From CAWDMC01 sp963803295 (GTDB lineage Bacteria; Acidobacteriota; Terriglobia; UBA7540), in the NCBI GenBank assembly GCA_963803295.1, contig CAWDMC010000028.1, positions 186,001 through 250,000 on the forward strand: 64,000 nt of DNA, read 5' to 3'. Below, one piece after another: positions 42,925 to 51,056 of this stretch; positions within the stretch are counted from its first letter, which is position 1; the number at the start of each line of letters is the position of its first letter. A program made the translations under genes and the position numbers. Under the pieces are notes generated by a model. The model did not search any database, was not told the origin of the DNA, and was given only the letters and a program-made list of their open reading frames with translations.

Positions 42925-43377
42925 TTAAGTCCCAATCACCTCAGCCGTCCCGCCTGCAGCCGTGATCTTTTCAAGCGCAGGATGAGAAAACAGGTGAGCG
43001 GAAATCGTCAGGCCAACTTTCAGTTCACCGTCTCCCAACACCTTTAGTCCATCGCCCAGGTTCTTGATGAGCTTTCGATCAATCAGAAGTTCGGGCGTTA
43101 TCTTCTGGTCTGCGTCGAATCCCTCGAGGTCGCCGAGGTTAACGATCGCATACTGCTTCTTAAAAATGTTGGTAAACCCGCGCTTTGGCAGACGCCGGTG
43201 GAGCGGCATCTGCCCGCCTTCAAAACCAGGGCGCGTCCGCGAGCCGGCGCGCGAGCGCTGCCCTTTGGAGCCGCGGGTGGCGGTCTTGCCGTGCCCGGAA
43301 CCCATGCCAAAGCCGATCCGCTTGCTGCGTTTGACAGCCCCCTTGGGAGGACGAAGTGTTCCGATGTGCGTTGTCAT
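42925..43377 (-). CDS. rplO: Ribosomal protein uL15
   Basis: A 150-aa late-assembly protein with the basic Gly-rich N-terminus (RIGFGMGSGHGKTATRGSKG, RSRAGSRTRPGFEGGQMPLH, RLPKRGFTNIF) and the C-terminal globular part (ADLKVGLTISAHLFSHPA-like, ending TAAGGTAEVIGT). Short MTTHIGTLRPPKG start, typical of the family. It sits between rpmD and secY. Confidence 0.96.
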   Translation of the reverse strand: MTTHIGTLRPPKGAVKRSKRIGFGMGSGHGKTATRGSKGQRSRAGSRTRPGFEGGQMPLHRRLPKRGFTNIFKKQYAIVNLGDLEGFDADQKITPELLIDRKLIKNLGDGLKVLGDGELKVGLTISAHLFSHPALEKITAAGGTAEVIGT

Positions 43378-43395
43378 AGCGTATTTCCAATCACC

Positions 43396-43728
43396 TCAGC
43401 TTGAAGCCGGAGTGTCGCCCGCAGGGGCCGTGGCCACGGCTTCCGAAGGTGCCTTGACCTCCTCGGCCACAGGCGACAAATCGCTCTTGGCAATGATCGT
43501 ATGACCGGCAGTAGCCCGCCACCCGCCTTCAGGCGGCTTCTCGACGATTGCTACCAAGTGCGGAACGCTCGCCACCATTCCCCGGATGTTCGGCGTATTG
43601 GGCCGCTCCACGATCTGGTTGAGCCGGCCGAGCCCGAGACTGCGCACCACGCGCTTCTGCTTGCGCGGAAAACCAATGGCGCTGCGGATCCACTTCACAT
43701 AAATCTTGCCTTCTGATTTCACAGCCAC
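43396..43728 (-). CDS. rpmD: Ribosomal protein uL30 with C-terminal extension
   Basis: A 110-aa protein; usual bacterial L30 is about 60 aa. The core is clear: KIYVKWIRSAIGFPRKQKRV, LGLGRLNQIVERPNTPNIRG and VASVPHLVAIVE. The last 45 residues form an Ala/Glu-rich extension (AEEVKAPSEAVATAPAGD) that is probably disordered. It lies between rpsE and rplO, with 18-31 base gaps. Confidence 0.92.
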   Translation of the reverse strand: MAVKSEGKIYVKWIRSAIGFPRKQKRVVRSLGLGRLNQIVERPNTPNIRGMVASVPHLVAIVEKPPEGGWRATAGHTIIAKSDLSPVAEEVKAPSEAVATAPAGDTPASS

Positions 43729-43759
43729 AGTTGCCCGTCCTTACGTGGTCCCGAAAAGG

Positions 43760-44272
43760 CTAGAGATCCTCCGGAGTCTTGCCTCGGGTCGCAGCCACCT
43801 CGTCAGCGCTGCGGAGTTTCTGCAGTGCATCCATGGTCGCCTTTACCACATTGTGCGGATTGGTCGTACCCAACGATTTGGTCAGAACATTCTGGACACC
43901 GGCAGCTTCGATCACAGCCCGCACTGCGCCACCGGCAATCACACCCGTGCCCGCCACCGCCGGTTTGAGCAGCACGTGCCCGGCGCCATATCGGCCTAGA
44001 ACGCTGTGGGGAATCGAAACCGCCGTGATATTAACCTTAACCAAGCGCTTTTTCGCCGCTTCAATCCCCTTGCGGATCGCCATAGGAACTTCACGCGCCT
44101 TCCCCGAGCCGTAACCGACGTGGCCTGCACCGTCGCCCACCACGACGAGAGCGGAGAAGCTCAAATTCTTGCCGCCCTTCACCACTTTAGTGACGCGGTT
44201 GATGGATACCACCTGATCATTCAGTTGCAACGCATTTGCATCAATACGACCGGCCAACTCGACCTCCCTCAA
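43760..44272 (-). CDS. rpsE: Ribosomal protein uS5
   Basis: A 170-aa protein at the mRNA entrance, involved in accuracy. The double-stranded RNA-binding domain (DQVVSINRVTKVVKGGKNLS, FSALVVVGDGAGHVGYGSGK) and the C-terminal domain (LLKPAVAGTGVIAGGAVRAV, LTKSLGTTNPHNVVKATMDA) are intact. It starts 9 bases after the rplR stop. Confidence 0.97.
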   Translation of the reverse strand: MREVELAGRIDANALQLNDQVVSINRVTKVVKGGKNLSFSALVVVGDGAGHVGYGSGKAREVPMAIRKGIEAAKKRLVKVNITAVSIPHSVLGRYGAGHVLLKPAVAGTGVIAGGAVRAVIEAAGVQNVLTKSLGTTNPHNVVKATMDALQKLRSADEVAATRGKTPEDL

Positions 44273-44281
44273 GGCCCACCG

Positions 44282-44650
44282 TCAAAATTTCAGTCCCGCC
44301 TCGCGGGCGGCGTCGGCCAGGGCCTTAACCCGGCCGTGATAAGCGTAGCCGCCACGATCAAAAACCGCGCGTGTAATGCCTCGCTCTTGGGCCCGCTGTG
44401 CAAGCGCCTTGCCGACTTCCTTGGCCGCCGCGACATTCCCGCCGCCCTTCATTCTCTCCCGCAGTTCCTTGTCGAGAGAGGAGACTGAAACCAGGGTGTG
44501 CCCGCGGCTGTCATCCACCAATTGGGCGTACATGTGCCGGGCCGACCGGAAAACGTTAAGTCGCGGCGCACCGGCCCCACCCTGAAGCCGCCGCCGGATC
44601 CGCTCATGCACCCGGCCCCGCGTCACTCTCCTGGAAGTCTGAGTCAACAT
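44282..44650 (-). CDS. rplR: Ribosomal protein uL18
   Basis: A 122-aa 5S-rRNA-binding protein: RVHERIRRRLQGGAGAPRLN, FRSARHMYAQLVDDSRGHTL, AKEVGKALAQRAQERGI and FDRGGYAYHGRVKALADAAR, ending AGLKF, all standard. It lies between rplF and rpsE. Confidence 0.97.
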   Translation of the reverse strand: MLTQTSRRVTRGRVHERIRRRLQGGAGAPRLNVFRSARHMYAQLVDDSRGHTLVSVSSLDKELRERMKGGGNVAAAKEVGKALAQRAQERGITRAVFDRGGYAYHGRVKALADAAREAGLKF

Positions 44651-44673
44651 CGGATTGCGCTCTCCGTTCGCAG

Positions 44674-45216
44674 TTACTTTGCTCCGCTCGCCGCCGCCTT
44701 GCCAACCTTCTTCTTGAGGCGCTCGCCGGTATAGCGGACGCCCTTATTCTTGTAGGGATCCGGCGGACGCAAACCCCGAATCTCTGAGGCCACCTGTCCC
44801 ACCTGCTGTTTATCGGCCCCACTCACCACCAGATGGATCTGCTTGTCCACAGCGACCGAGATCCCTGCCGGAATGGGATACCTGACCACATGCGAGTAAC
44901 CGAGCGTCATCAGCAGCTCTTCTTCTTTGACCTCAGCGCGATAGCCGATGCCCACAATGTCCAAGTTCTTCTCAAAGCCCGTGCTCACACCCTGGACCGC
45001 ATTGGCAACCAGACTGCGAATCAGGCCGTACATGGCCGGGTCTTCGTTTTCGGCCTGCCGGGTCAGAAGCTTTCCGTCCTGGCGCTCGAGACTAATGCCG
45101 TTCGGCAGGGGAACGCGTAGGGTACCCTTGGGACCCGTCAACACGGCGACTTGACCCTCAATCTGAAGGTTCACGCCGCGCGGCAGCTCAATCGGCTTCT
45201 TGCCTATTCGCGACAT
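44674..45216 (-). CDS. rplF: Ribosomal protein uL6
   Basis: A 180-aa protein near the GTPase-associated centre. Two L6 repeats are visible: MSRIGKKPIELPRGVNLQIE with VLTGPKGTLRVPLP, and VDKQIHLVVSGADKQQVGQV, then the signature PDPYKNKGVRYTGERLKKKV. Length is standard. It follows rpsH by 43 bases. Confidence 0.97.
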   Translation of the reverse strand: MSRIGKKPIELPRGVNLQIEGQVAVLTGPKGTLRVPLPNGISLERQDGKLLTRQAENEDPAMYGLIRSLVANAVQGVSTGFEKNLDIVGIGYRAEVKEEELLMTLGYSHVVRYPIPAGISVAVDKQIHLVVSGADKQQVGQVASEIRGLRPPDPYKNKGVRYTGERLKKKVGKAAASGAK

Positions 45217-45259
45217 AAGACCACTCGTCCTCTCATCCGCAGTTTGACCGAACCGCGTG

Positions 45260-45661
45260 CTAGGAGATACTGCAGAGAATCTCGCCCCCTACCCCTGATT
45301 TTCGCGCGTTCTTACCCGTCATTACCCCGCGCGGCGTAGTCACAATATTGACGCCGAGATCGCCCATAACCCTGGGAATCTCGCGGGACCCAACGTAGAC
45401 GCGGCGACCGGGACTGGAGACGCGACCGATCGTCGAAATTACGCTGTCACCCTCGGGTCCATAACGCAGCACGATGCGTAGAGTCTTCTTCTTGGCTTCT
45501 TCCGAGACCTTGAAGCTCGCGATATAGCCCTCTTCCTTCAGAATGCGTGCGACTTCCACCTTCAGCTTGGACGAGGGCATTTCAACGCGCTGATGCCGTG
45601 CCCGTATTCCGTTGCGGATACGGGTGAGCATATCGGCGATGGGATCAGTAACTGCAGACAT
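45260..45661 (-). CDS. rpsH: Ribosomal protein uS8
   Basis: A 133-aa protein that binds 16S rRNA early in assembly. It has DPIADMLTRIRNGIRARHQR, EVARILKEEGYIASFKV, SSPGRRVYVGSREIPRVMGD and the conserved TTPRGVMTGKNARKSGVGGE close to the end. In E. coli S8 is the spc-operon repressor, binding near rplE; no such site was searched for in detail here. Confidence 0.97.
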   Translation of the reverse strand: MSAVTDPIADMLTRIRNGIRARHQRVEMPSSKLKVEVARILKEEGYIASFKVSEEAKKKTLRIVLRYGPEGDSVISTIGRVSSPGRRVYVGSREIPRVMGDLGVNIVTTPRGVMTGKNARKSGVGGEILCSIS

Positions 45662-45694
45662 AGAACTCCTGCTCTTCTGGTTAGGTCCAGCCGC

Positions 45695-45880
45695 TTACCA
45701 GCTGGACTTGATCACGCCCGGGATGTCGCCCTTGAGAGCCAGGCCCCGGAAACACAGACGGCACATATCAAACTTACGCAGGTATCCACGCGGCCTACCG
45801 CAAATCCGGCAGCGATTGCGGTGACGGATCTTGTACTTTGGCTTCCGAATGAGCTTCGCCATCATCGAGGTGCGTGCCAC
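45695..45880 (-). CDS. rpsN: Ribosomal protein uS14, zinc-binding (Z) type
   Basis: A 61-aa S14 of the short zinc-binding type, with CRICGRPRGYLRKFDMCRLC carrying the four Cys and the ending ALKGDIPGVIKSSW. The short type with Cys ligands contrasts with the longer Cys-less S14 of proteobacteria. It starts only 3 bases after rplE ends, in standard order. Confidence 0.96.
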   Translation of the reverse strand: MARTSMMAKLIRKPKYKIRHRNRCRICGRPRGYLRKFDMCRLCFRGLALKGDIPGVIKSSW

Positions 45881-45883
45881 AGA

Positions 45884-46495
45884 TTACTCTCCTGTCTTCT
45901 CTTCCTTCTTGGGCTCATCTTTCTTACCGGCCGTGGCGGCCTGCCGCCGTGTCTCCTCCCGAAAGGGCATGCCCAGATGCTTCAGCAGGGCCAGAGCCTC
46001 GGCATCGCTACGGGCGTCTGTCACTATGCAGATATTCATGCCCTTAGTCTTATCGACTTTTGAATACTCGATCTCGGGAAATACGAGCTGGTCTCGCAAA
46101 CCCACGGTATAGTTCCCGCGCCCGTCGAAAGCACGCGGCGGCAGACCGCGGAAGTCGCGCACCCGGGGCAGTGCCACGTTGGTCAGGCGGTCGAAGAACT
46201 CATACATGCGCTCGCCGCGCAGGGTCACCATGGCTCCAATGGGCATGTTCTTGCGCAGCTTGAAATTGGCGATTGACGTCCGCGCCCGGGTGATCACCGG
46301 CTTCTGGCCCGTGATGGCCGCCAGCTCAAAGGTGGCGGAATCAAGTAACTTGGCGTTCTGGATCGCCTCGCCCAGACCCATGTTGATAACGATTTTGCGT
46401 AAGCGAGGCACGGCCATCGCATTCGTGTACTTGAACTCTTTGACCAACGCCGGCACGGTCTCTTTGTGATACCGTTCCTTAGACACCGAATTCAT
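45884..46495 (-). CDS. rplE: Ribosomal protein uL5
   Basis: A 203-aa 5S-rRNA and P-site tRNA contact protein. It shows VPRLRKIVINMGLGEAIQNA, ITGQKPVITRARTSIANFKL, MPIGAMVTLRGERMYEFFDR, DFRGLPPRAFDGRGNYTVGL and MNICIVTDARSDAEALALL. The C-terminal 20 residues (AATAGKKDEPKKEEKTGE) are a charged extension beyond the usual 180 aa. Confidence 0.97.
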   Translation of the reverse strand: MNSVSKERYHKETVPALVKEFKYTNAMAVPRLRKIVINMGLGEAIQNAKLLDSATFELAAITGQKPVITRARTSIANFKLRKNMPIGAMVTLRGERMYEFFDRLTNVALPRVRDFRGLPPRAFDGRGNYTVGLRDQLVFPEIEYSKVDKTKGMNICIVTDARSDAEALALLKHLGMPFREETRRQAATAGKKDEPKKEEKTGE

Positions 46496-46544
46496 CTCTA
46501 GTCCCTCTTAAACTCCCCACCAAGCGCGGGCGTCTCACCGACCT

Positions 46545-46865
46545 TTACACGTCCAGCATCTTTCCGCATTTGGCACATAGCCGCACTTTTCCGTTTTCCT
46601 TCTCGCGCCACTGGATTCGGGTCGCGCCGCAGTCGCTGCAAACCAGAGCCACGTTGGAAACGTGGATCGGGCCTTCTTTCTCCAAGATGCCACCCCGAAT
46701 CTGCTTGGCAGGATTGGGGCGGGTGTGACGCTTGATCATGTTCACATGCTCGACAAAGACCTTACTCTTCGCCGGCACGACTTCAAGAACGCGTCCGCTT
46801 TTGCCGCGGTCGCGACCCGCCAGAACCTGCACTTGGTCGTTCTTGCGAATGCTCAATTTAGCCAT
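46545..46865 (-). CDS. rplX: Ribosomal protein uL24
   Basis: A 106-aa assembly-initiator protein. The KOW motif is in KNDQVQVLAGRDRGKSGRVL, followed by VEHVNMIKRHTRPNPAKQI and a C-terminal zinc-ribbon-like CSDCG and CAKCG pair. The ATG lies directly after the rplN stop, with no gap. Confidence 0.97.
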   Translation of the reverse strand: MAKLSIRKNDQVQVLAGRDRGKSGRVLEVVPAKSKVFVEHVNMIKRHTRPNPAKQIRGGILEKEGPIHVSNVALVCSDCGATRIQWREKENGKVRLCAKCGKMLDV

Positions 46866-47234
46866 TTACAAAACCTCGGGGGCCAGCGAAACGATCTTGA
46901 GGAACTTCTTCTCGCGCAACTCGCGGGCCACAGGCCCGAACACCCGCGTGCCTACCGGTTCGCCGGTATCATTAATCAACACGGCCGCATTTTCGTCGAA
47001 GCGGATGTAGCTTCCGTCGCGGCGGCGCTGCTCTTTGCGCATGCGCACGATAACGCATTTCACCACTTTACCTTTGGGAATGGCGCTATCAGGAGCGGCC
47101 TCTTTCACCGCCGCCGTGATCACGTCGCCCAAGCCAGCCTGCAGCCCTACGTCGCCCCCCAGGGGCAGAATGCACGACAGTCGGCGGGCGCCCGAGTTGT
47201 CGGCCACCTGCAGGATTGTTCGCATCCCGATCAT
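46866..47234 (-). CDS. rplN: Ribosomal protein uL14
   Basis: A 122-aa protein at the subunit interface: MIGMRTILQVADNSGARRLS, AIPKGKVVKCVIVRMRKEQR, GSYIRFDENAAVLINDTGEP and GTRVFGPVARELREKKFLKI, ending VSLAPEVL. Length and motifs are exactly standard. The start overlaps the rpsQ stop by 4 bases. Confidence 0.97.
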   Translation of the reverse strand: MIGMRTILQVADNSGARRLSCILPLGGDVGLQAGLGDVITAAVKEAAPDSAIPKGKVVKCVIVRMRKEQRRRDGSYIRFDENAAVLINDTGEPVGTRVFGPVARELREKKFLKIVSLAPEVL

Positions 47235-47572
47235 GGGGCCACCTCCCGCACTTCCGCAAACTGCGCCGCTCTGCTCAGAATTTCAATCACCTGCCAGCGC
47301 TTGCGCCGGGAAAGAGGCCGCGTCTCCTGGATGCGTACCCAGTCACCCACCCGGCACTCGTCCTTCTCGTCATGCGCCATGAAGCTAGTCGACCGCCGTA
47401 CCACCCGCTTGTAAAGCGGATGGATGATCTGGCGATCGACCTTGACTACAACGCTCTTCTCCATTTTGTCGCTGGTCACGCGGCCGATCTTTTCCTGCCG
47501 CCTTCCCCGCGCTGCTGGTGGTGCCTGCCCAACCTCCCCGGTGTGACCGGTTATCGTCGTCTCTTCGCTCAT
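47231..47572 (-). CDS. rpsQ: Ribosomal protein uS17 with N-terminal extension
   Basis: A 113-aa protein; the usual length is about 85. The OB-fold core is RQEKIGRVTSDKMEKSVVVK, HPLYKRVVRRSTSFMAHDEK and CRVGDWVRIQETRPLSRRKR. The extra 25 residues at the N-terminus (MSEETTITGHTGEVGQAP) look disordered. No better internal start exists. It overlaps rplN by 4 bases. Confidence 0.93.
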   Translation of the reverse strand: MSEETTITGHTGEVGQAPPAARGRRQEKIGRVTSDKMEKSVVVKVDRQIIHPLYKRVVRRSTSFMAHDEKDECRVGDWVRIQETRPLSRRKRWQVIEILSRAAQFAEVREVAP

Positions 47573-47618
47573 CTGCTTCCCTCAGGCGAACCCTGCTCGC
47601 CCTCCCAAACTTGGTCTT

Positions 47619-47873
47619 CTAGCGCTTCTTGCCTGTCACCTGGGGAGCCTCTTCGGGCTCTCCCTGTCGCTCCCGCTCGATCGTCTTGAGCCTGGCAAGA
47701 TCCTTCTTGAGCTCGCGAATCTTCTTCACGGCATCGGTTTGACCTCCGGCCAGCTGGAACTTCAAGCGGAACAAGTGCTCCCTCATCTCCTGTTCTTTCG
47801 AATGAACCTGATCCCGCGTCCAGGATCTGACCTCTTCCTTGAATTCTTTGACCGCCACGCCCCGCGTCTTCAT
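47619..47873 (-). CDS. rpmC: Ribosomal protein uL29
   Basis: An 84-aa helical hairpin at the tunnel exit. It shows VKEFKEEVRSWTRDQVHSKE, EHLFRLKFQLAGGQTDAVKK and IRELKKDLARLKTIERER, with a short charged tail. It is a little longer than the common 65 aa because of both ends. It lies between rplP and rpsQ. Confidence 0.93.
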   Translation of the reverse strand: MKTRGVAVKEFKEEVRSWTRDQVHSKEQEMREHLFRLKFQLAGGQTDAVKKIRELKKDLARLKTIERERQGEPEEAPQVTGKKR

Positions 47874-47903
47874 GTCTCTGCTCCGCTCCGGTGCTTCCCG
47901 GTG

Positions 47904-48320
47904 TTACACTTCGATCGACCGTGACACAAACTGCGTCGGAATGCCGAGTTTGTGGCTGGCCAGGCGCATCGCCTCGCGCGCCTCGGTTTCCCCGACGCCC
48001 TCCATTTCGAACAGAATCCGGCCAGGCTTAACCACCGCTACCCAGAATTCCGGCGCGCCCTTGCCTTTCCCCATGCGCGTTTCGGCCGGCTTCTTAGTGA
48101 CTGGCTTGTCAGGGAAAACCCGAATCCACAGCTTTCCACCCCGCTTGATAAAGCGCGTGATGGCGATACGGCTGGCCTCGATCTGACGGTCGGTGATCCA
48201 GCCAGGCTCTAGCACCTTCAGCCCGAAATCACCAAAAGAGAGATCGGACCCACGCCAGGCTTTGCCACGTCGGCGTCCGCGCTGTTGCTTGCGATATCGA
48301 ACTTTGCTGGGCATTAACAT
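47904..48320 (-). CDS. rplP: Ribosomal protein uL16
   Basis: A 138-aa protein that positions A-site tRNA. It shows MPSKVRYRKQQRGRRRGKAW, SFGDFGLKVLEPGWITDRQI, EASRIAITRFIKRGGKLWIR, KPAETRMGKGKGAPEFWVAV and EAMRLASHKLGIPTQFVSR. The start may be ATG 48320 or ATG 48314, the latter giving the canonical MPSK opening. It follows rpsC after 109 bases. Confidence 0.96.
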   Translation of the reverse strand: MLMPSKVRYRKQQRGRRRGKAWRGSDLSFGDFGLKVLEPGWITDRQIEASRIAITRFIKRGGKLWIRVFPDKPVTKKPAETRMGKGKGAPEFWVAVVKPGRILFEMEGVGETEAREAMRLASHKLGIPTQFVSRSIEV

Positions 48321-48429
48321 ATTAGTTCTCGGTTGTAAGTCTCAAGCGCCTGCGTGCGTCGTGCTTCAGCATTTAAGTTCGGACAGCATCGAAATGACTA
48401 ACTGACCTGCTGAGAATTGACAGACTCTC

Positions 48430-49125
48430 TCACGCCACCGTCGCTGGCGCCTCCACCGGAGCCGCTTGCGGCTGTGCGCGGGGTTGCCGCTTGCGCTGCT
48501 CCAGAATCTCGCCGTTGTAGATCCAGCACTTCACCCCAATCACCCCGTAGGTGGTCTGGGCCTCCGCGGTGCCGTAGTCGATATCGGCGCGCAGCGTGTG
48601 CAAGGGCAGGCGCCCCTGCAGGTACCACTCGCTCCGGGCGATTTCCGCCCCGTTCAGCCGTCCACCACAACGTACCTTGATCCCTTTGCACCCGAAACGC
48701 AGCGCTGAATCTACGGACTTGCGCATGGCGCGGCGGAAGGCTACGCGTTTCTCCAGCTGCAGGGCAATGGCTTCGGCCACCAGGGTGGCATTGAGCTCCG
48801 GACGGTGAACTTCCTGAATGTTGATAGGCAGCACCTCGCGCCCCGTGCGCCGCTGCACTTCCTGCCGTAGACGATCGATTTCAGCACCTTTGCGCCCGAT
48901 GATAATCCCTGGCCGGGCTGTATAAATGGTGATCTTCAGCTTGTTGCCGGGTCTCTCCACTTCCACCGAAGACACGCCGGCACTGCGCAATTCCTTCTTC
49001 AGGTGCTTCTTTAGCTTAAGGTCTTCGTGCAGCAGCGGGGCGTAGTCCTTCTTCGCAAACCAGCGCGACTTCCATCCCTTGTTGTAACCCAGCCGAAATC
49101 CATACGGATGAACTTTCTGTCCCAC
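48430..49125 (-). CDS. rpsC: Ribosomal protein uS3
   Basis: A 231-aa protein at the mRNA entry channel. It has MGQKVHPYGFRLGYNKGWKS, the KH domain (YTARPGIIIGRKGAEIDRLR) and the C-terminal domain (SVDSALRFGCKGIKVRCGGR, NGAEIARSEWYLQGRLPLHT, DYGTAEAQTTYGVIGVKCWI). A Gln/Pro/Ala-rich tail ends it. It follows rplV by 18 bases. Confidence 0.97.
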   Translation of the reverse strand: MGQKVHPYGFRLGYNKGWKSRWFAKKDYAPLLHEDLKLKKHLKKELRSAGVSSVEVERPGNKLKITIYTARPGIIIGRKGAEIDRLRQEVQRRTGREVLPINIQEVHRPELNATLVAEAIALQLEKRVAFRRAMRKSVDSALRFGCKGIKVRCGGRLNGAEIARSEWYLQGRLPLHTLRADIDYGTAEAQTTYGVIGVKCWIYNGEILEQRKRQPRAQPQAAPVEAPATVA

Positions 49126-49143
49126 CCGAGGCCTCCTCCTGCA

Positions 49144-49489
49144 CTATTCCTTGCCGCTGTCTTCGACCACGACGGTAATATGGCTGATTCGCCGCTGGTA
49201 GCGGTACGCCCGGCCCATTGGAGCGGGCCGCGTTCGCTTCATCCGGGGACCCTCGTTAACGAACGCCTCGGTAACCACCAGCCGGTCAACGTCCACGGTA
49301 TCTGACTTCTGCTCGGCATTAGCGATCGCCGAACGCAATACCTTTTCGATCTGCCCGCAGATGCGCTTTTTGGTGAACTGCAAAATGTTGATCGCGTCGC
49401 CCGGCTTTTTTCCCGCGGATCAAGTCGATCACCAGTCGCGCTTTCTGGGCCGAGACTCTTATATATTTTGCTGTGGCCTTCGCTTCCAT
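49144..49489 (-). CDS. rplV: Ribosomal protein uL22, frameshifted in this sequence
   Basis: The intact gene should run from ATG 49489 (MEAKATAKYIRVSAQKARLV, IDLIRGKK) to 49144, but one extra base in a run of six A (T6 at 49406-49411 on the plus strand) breaks the frame. With five A the protein reads RGKKPGDAINILQFTKKR and continues normally through EFVNEGPRMKRTRPAPMGRA-like RMKRTRPAPMGRAYRYQRRI to the end, 114 aa. L22 lines the exit tunnel and is essential, so a base-calling or assembly error is the most likely cause. The 79-residue downstream part alone lacks the N-terminal third and would not be functional. Confidence 0.9.
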
Positions 49490-49540
49490 CGCTTTGTCCT
49501 GAGCCGCCTTATGGTCAATGTGGCCGGCTACGCCCGCACC

Positions 49541-49837
49541 CTATGACCTTGCCGGAGCCGCTGTTTTTTCGCTGGCGGCTTTCATGCTATGTCCCTTGAA
49601 CGTTCGGGTGGGAGCGAATTCTCCCAGTTTATGCCCCACCATATTCTCGGTGATATACACAGGGATGAACTTCTTGCCGTTGTGGACCGCAATCGTGTGG
49701 CCCACCATCTCAGGGAGAATCGTAGACCGGCGCGACCAAGTTTTAACCACTTTCTTTTCGAACCGCCGGTTAAGCAGCTCCACCTTCTTAATCAGGTGGT
49801 CGTCCACGAACGGACCTTTACTTAACGACCTCGCCAA
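49541..49837 (-). CDS. rpsS: Ribosomal protein uS19
   Basis: A 98-aa head protein: MARSLSKGPFVDDHLIKKVE, VVKTWSRRSTILPEMVGHTI, VHNGKKFIPVYITENMVGHK and LGEFAPTRTFKGH, standard throughout, with a short extra tail. It starts 11 bases after rplB. Confidence 0.97.
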   Translation of the reverse strand: MARSLSKGPFVDDHLIKKVELLNRRFEKKVVKTWSRRSTILPEMVGHTIAVHNGKKFIPVYITENMVGHKLGEFAPTRTFKGHSMKAASEKTAAPARS

Positions 49838-49848
49838 GTTCGCCTCCC

Positions 49849-50676
49849 CTACTTCTGTTGCCGCCGCTTCACAATGAACCGGTCAGTCTGCTTCTTGTTG
49901 CGCGTCTTATAGCCGCGCGTCGGCTGGCCCCAGGGGGTAACCGGGTTCCGCCCTCCTGAAGTCTTGCCTTCGCCGCCACCGTGCGGGTGATCCACCGGGT
50001 TCATCGCCACGCCGCGCACGGTGGGACGGATTCCCAGCCAGCGTTTCCGTCCTGCTTTGCCGATGCTGATGTTCTCGTGATCGACATTGCCGATCTGGCC
50101 GATCGAGGCCATGCACTCCATGTGCACCTTGCGAACCTCGCCTGAGGGCAGGCGAAGTTGGGCGTAATCACCCTCCTTCGCCAGCAATTGAGCGGAGCTT
50201 CCCGCGCTGCGAGCCAGTTGGCCGCCGCGCCCTGGCCGTAATTCCACGTTATGCACCATGGTGCCAGTCGGGATGTTCTTCAGCGGCAGGGCGTTTCCTA
50301 CCACGATGTCGGCTTCCGGACCCGCAACCACCTTATCCCCCACCTTCAGACCGACGGGCTGCAGGATATAACGCTTGTCACCATCAGCATAGTGGAGCAA
50401 GGCAATAAAGGCCGAGCGGTTAGGATCGTATTCAACGGTGGCGACGCGGGCCGGAATCCCGAGTTTATCGCGCTTAAAATCGATAATCCGATAAAAACGC
50501 TTGTGTCCGCCGCCCCGATGCCGGATGGTCAACCGCCCCAAGCTGTTGCGGCCAGAGATCCGATTCTTAGGCTCAAGCAAAGGCTTGTGCGGCTCCGACG
50601 TGGTGATCTCGTCGAAAGTCAGTGCGGTCTGGAACCGCCTCGTTTCCGTATACGGCCTGTAGGTCTTGATACCCAT
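49849..50676 (-). CDS. rplB: Ribosomal protein uL2
   Basis: A 275-aa protein essential for subunit joining and the peptidyl-transferase centre. It shows GIKTYRPYTETRRFQTALTF, SGRNSLGRLTIRHRGGGHKR, YRIIDFKRDKLGIPARVATV, the conserved-His stretch RGVAMNPVDHPHGGGEGKTS and the basic ending GYKTRNKKQTDRFIVKRR. Full length. An 86-base gap separates it from rplW. Confidence 0.97.
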   Translation of the reverse strand: MGIKTYRPYTETRRFQTALTFDEITTSEPHKPLLEPKNRISGRNSLGRLTIRHRGGGHKRFYRIIDFKRDKLGIPARVATVEYDPNRSAFIALLHYADGDKRYILQPVGLKVGDKVVAGPEADIVVGNALPLKNIPTGTMVHNVELRPGRGGQLARSAGSSAQLLAKEGDYAQLRLPSGEVRKVHMECMASIGQIGNVDHENISIGKAGRKRWLGIRPTVRGVAMNPVDHPHGGGEGKTSGGRNPVTPWGQPTRGYKTRNKKQTDRFIVKRRQQK

Positions 50677-50762
50677 AGCTCGAACACCCGCGGCAAATTT
50701 GTTAACCTGTGAGTAAACCCTCGACCAGCCCGTCTAGAGCTGTCATCCTATAACTCGCCTGC

Positions 50763-51056
50763 TTAGACGCTGTCGGCGTACTCGGGTACCTTCTGCCCTG
50801 GCTTCAGCTTGACATAGGCTTTTTTCCAGTCAGGACGATAACCAAACGTCCGACCGCGACGTCGCATCTTGCCCTCGAATAACGCTGTGCGCACCGAATC
50901 CACTTTGACCTTGAAGAGTGTCTCGACTGCTGTCTTGATTTCCACTTTATTGGCCTTTGCCGAAACGCGAAACACCATGGTACCGCGTTCCTTGAGGTCG
51001 AGGCCTCTTTCCGTGATCACCGGCTTTTGCAGGACCTCATAAGCACTCTTGCTCAT
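50763..51056 (-). CDS. rplW: Ribosomal protein uL23
   Basis: A 97-aa tunnel-exit protein that docks SRP and trigger factor: AYEVLQKPVITERGLDLKER, MVFRVSAKANKVEIKTAVET, LFKVKVDSVRTALFEGKMRR and GYRPDWKKAYVKLKPGQKVP. Its start overlaps the rplD stop by 4 bases. Confidence 0.97.
   Translation of the reverse strand: MSKSAYEVLQKPVITERGLDLKERGTMVFRVSAKANKVEIKTAVETLFKVKVDSVRTALFEGKMRRRGRTFGYRPDWKKAYVKLKPGQKVPEYADSV

Noticed and set aside
49400..49415. Programmed frameshifting in rplV at the A-run
   Set aside because: The needed shift is +1, not the -1 typical of A-rich slippery sites, and no stimulatory structure is evident; a second essential gene has a similar lesion, so an error is simpler.
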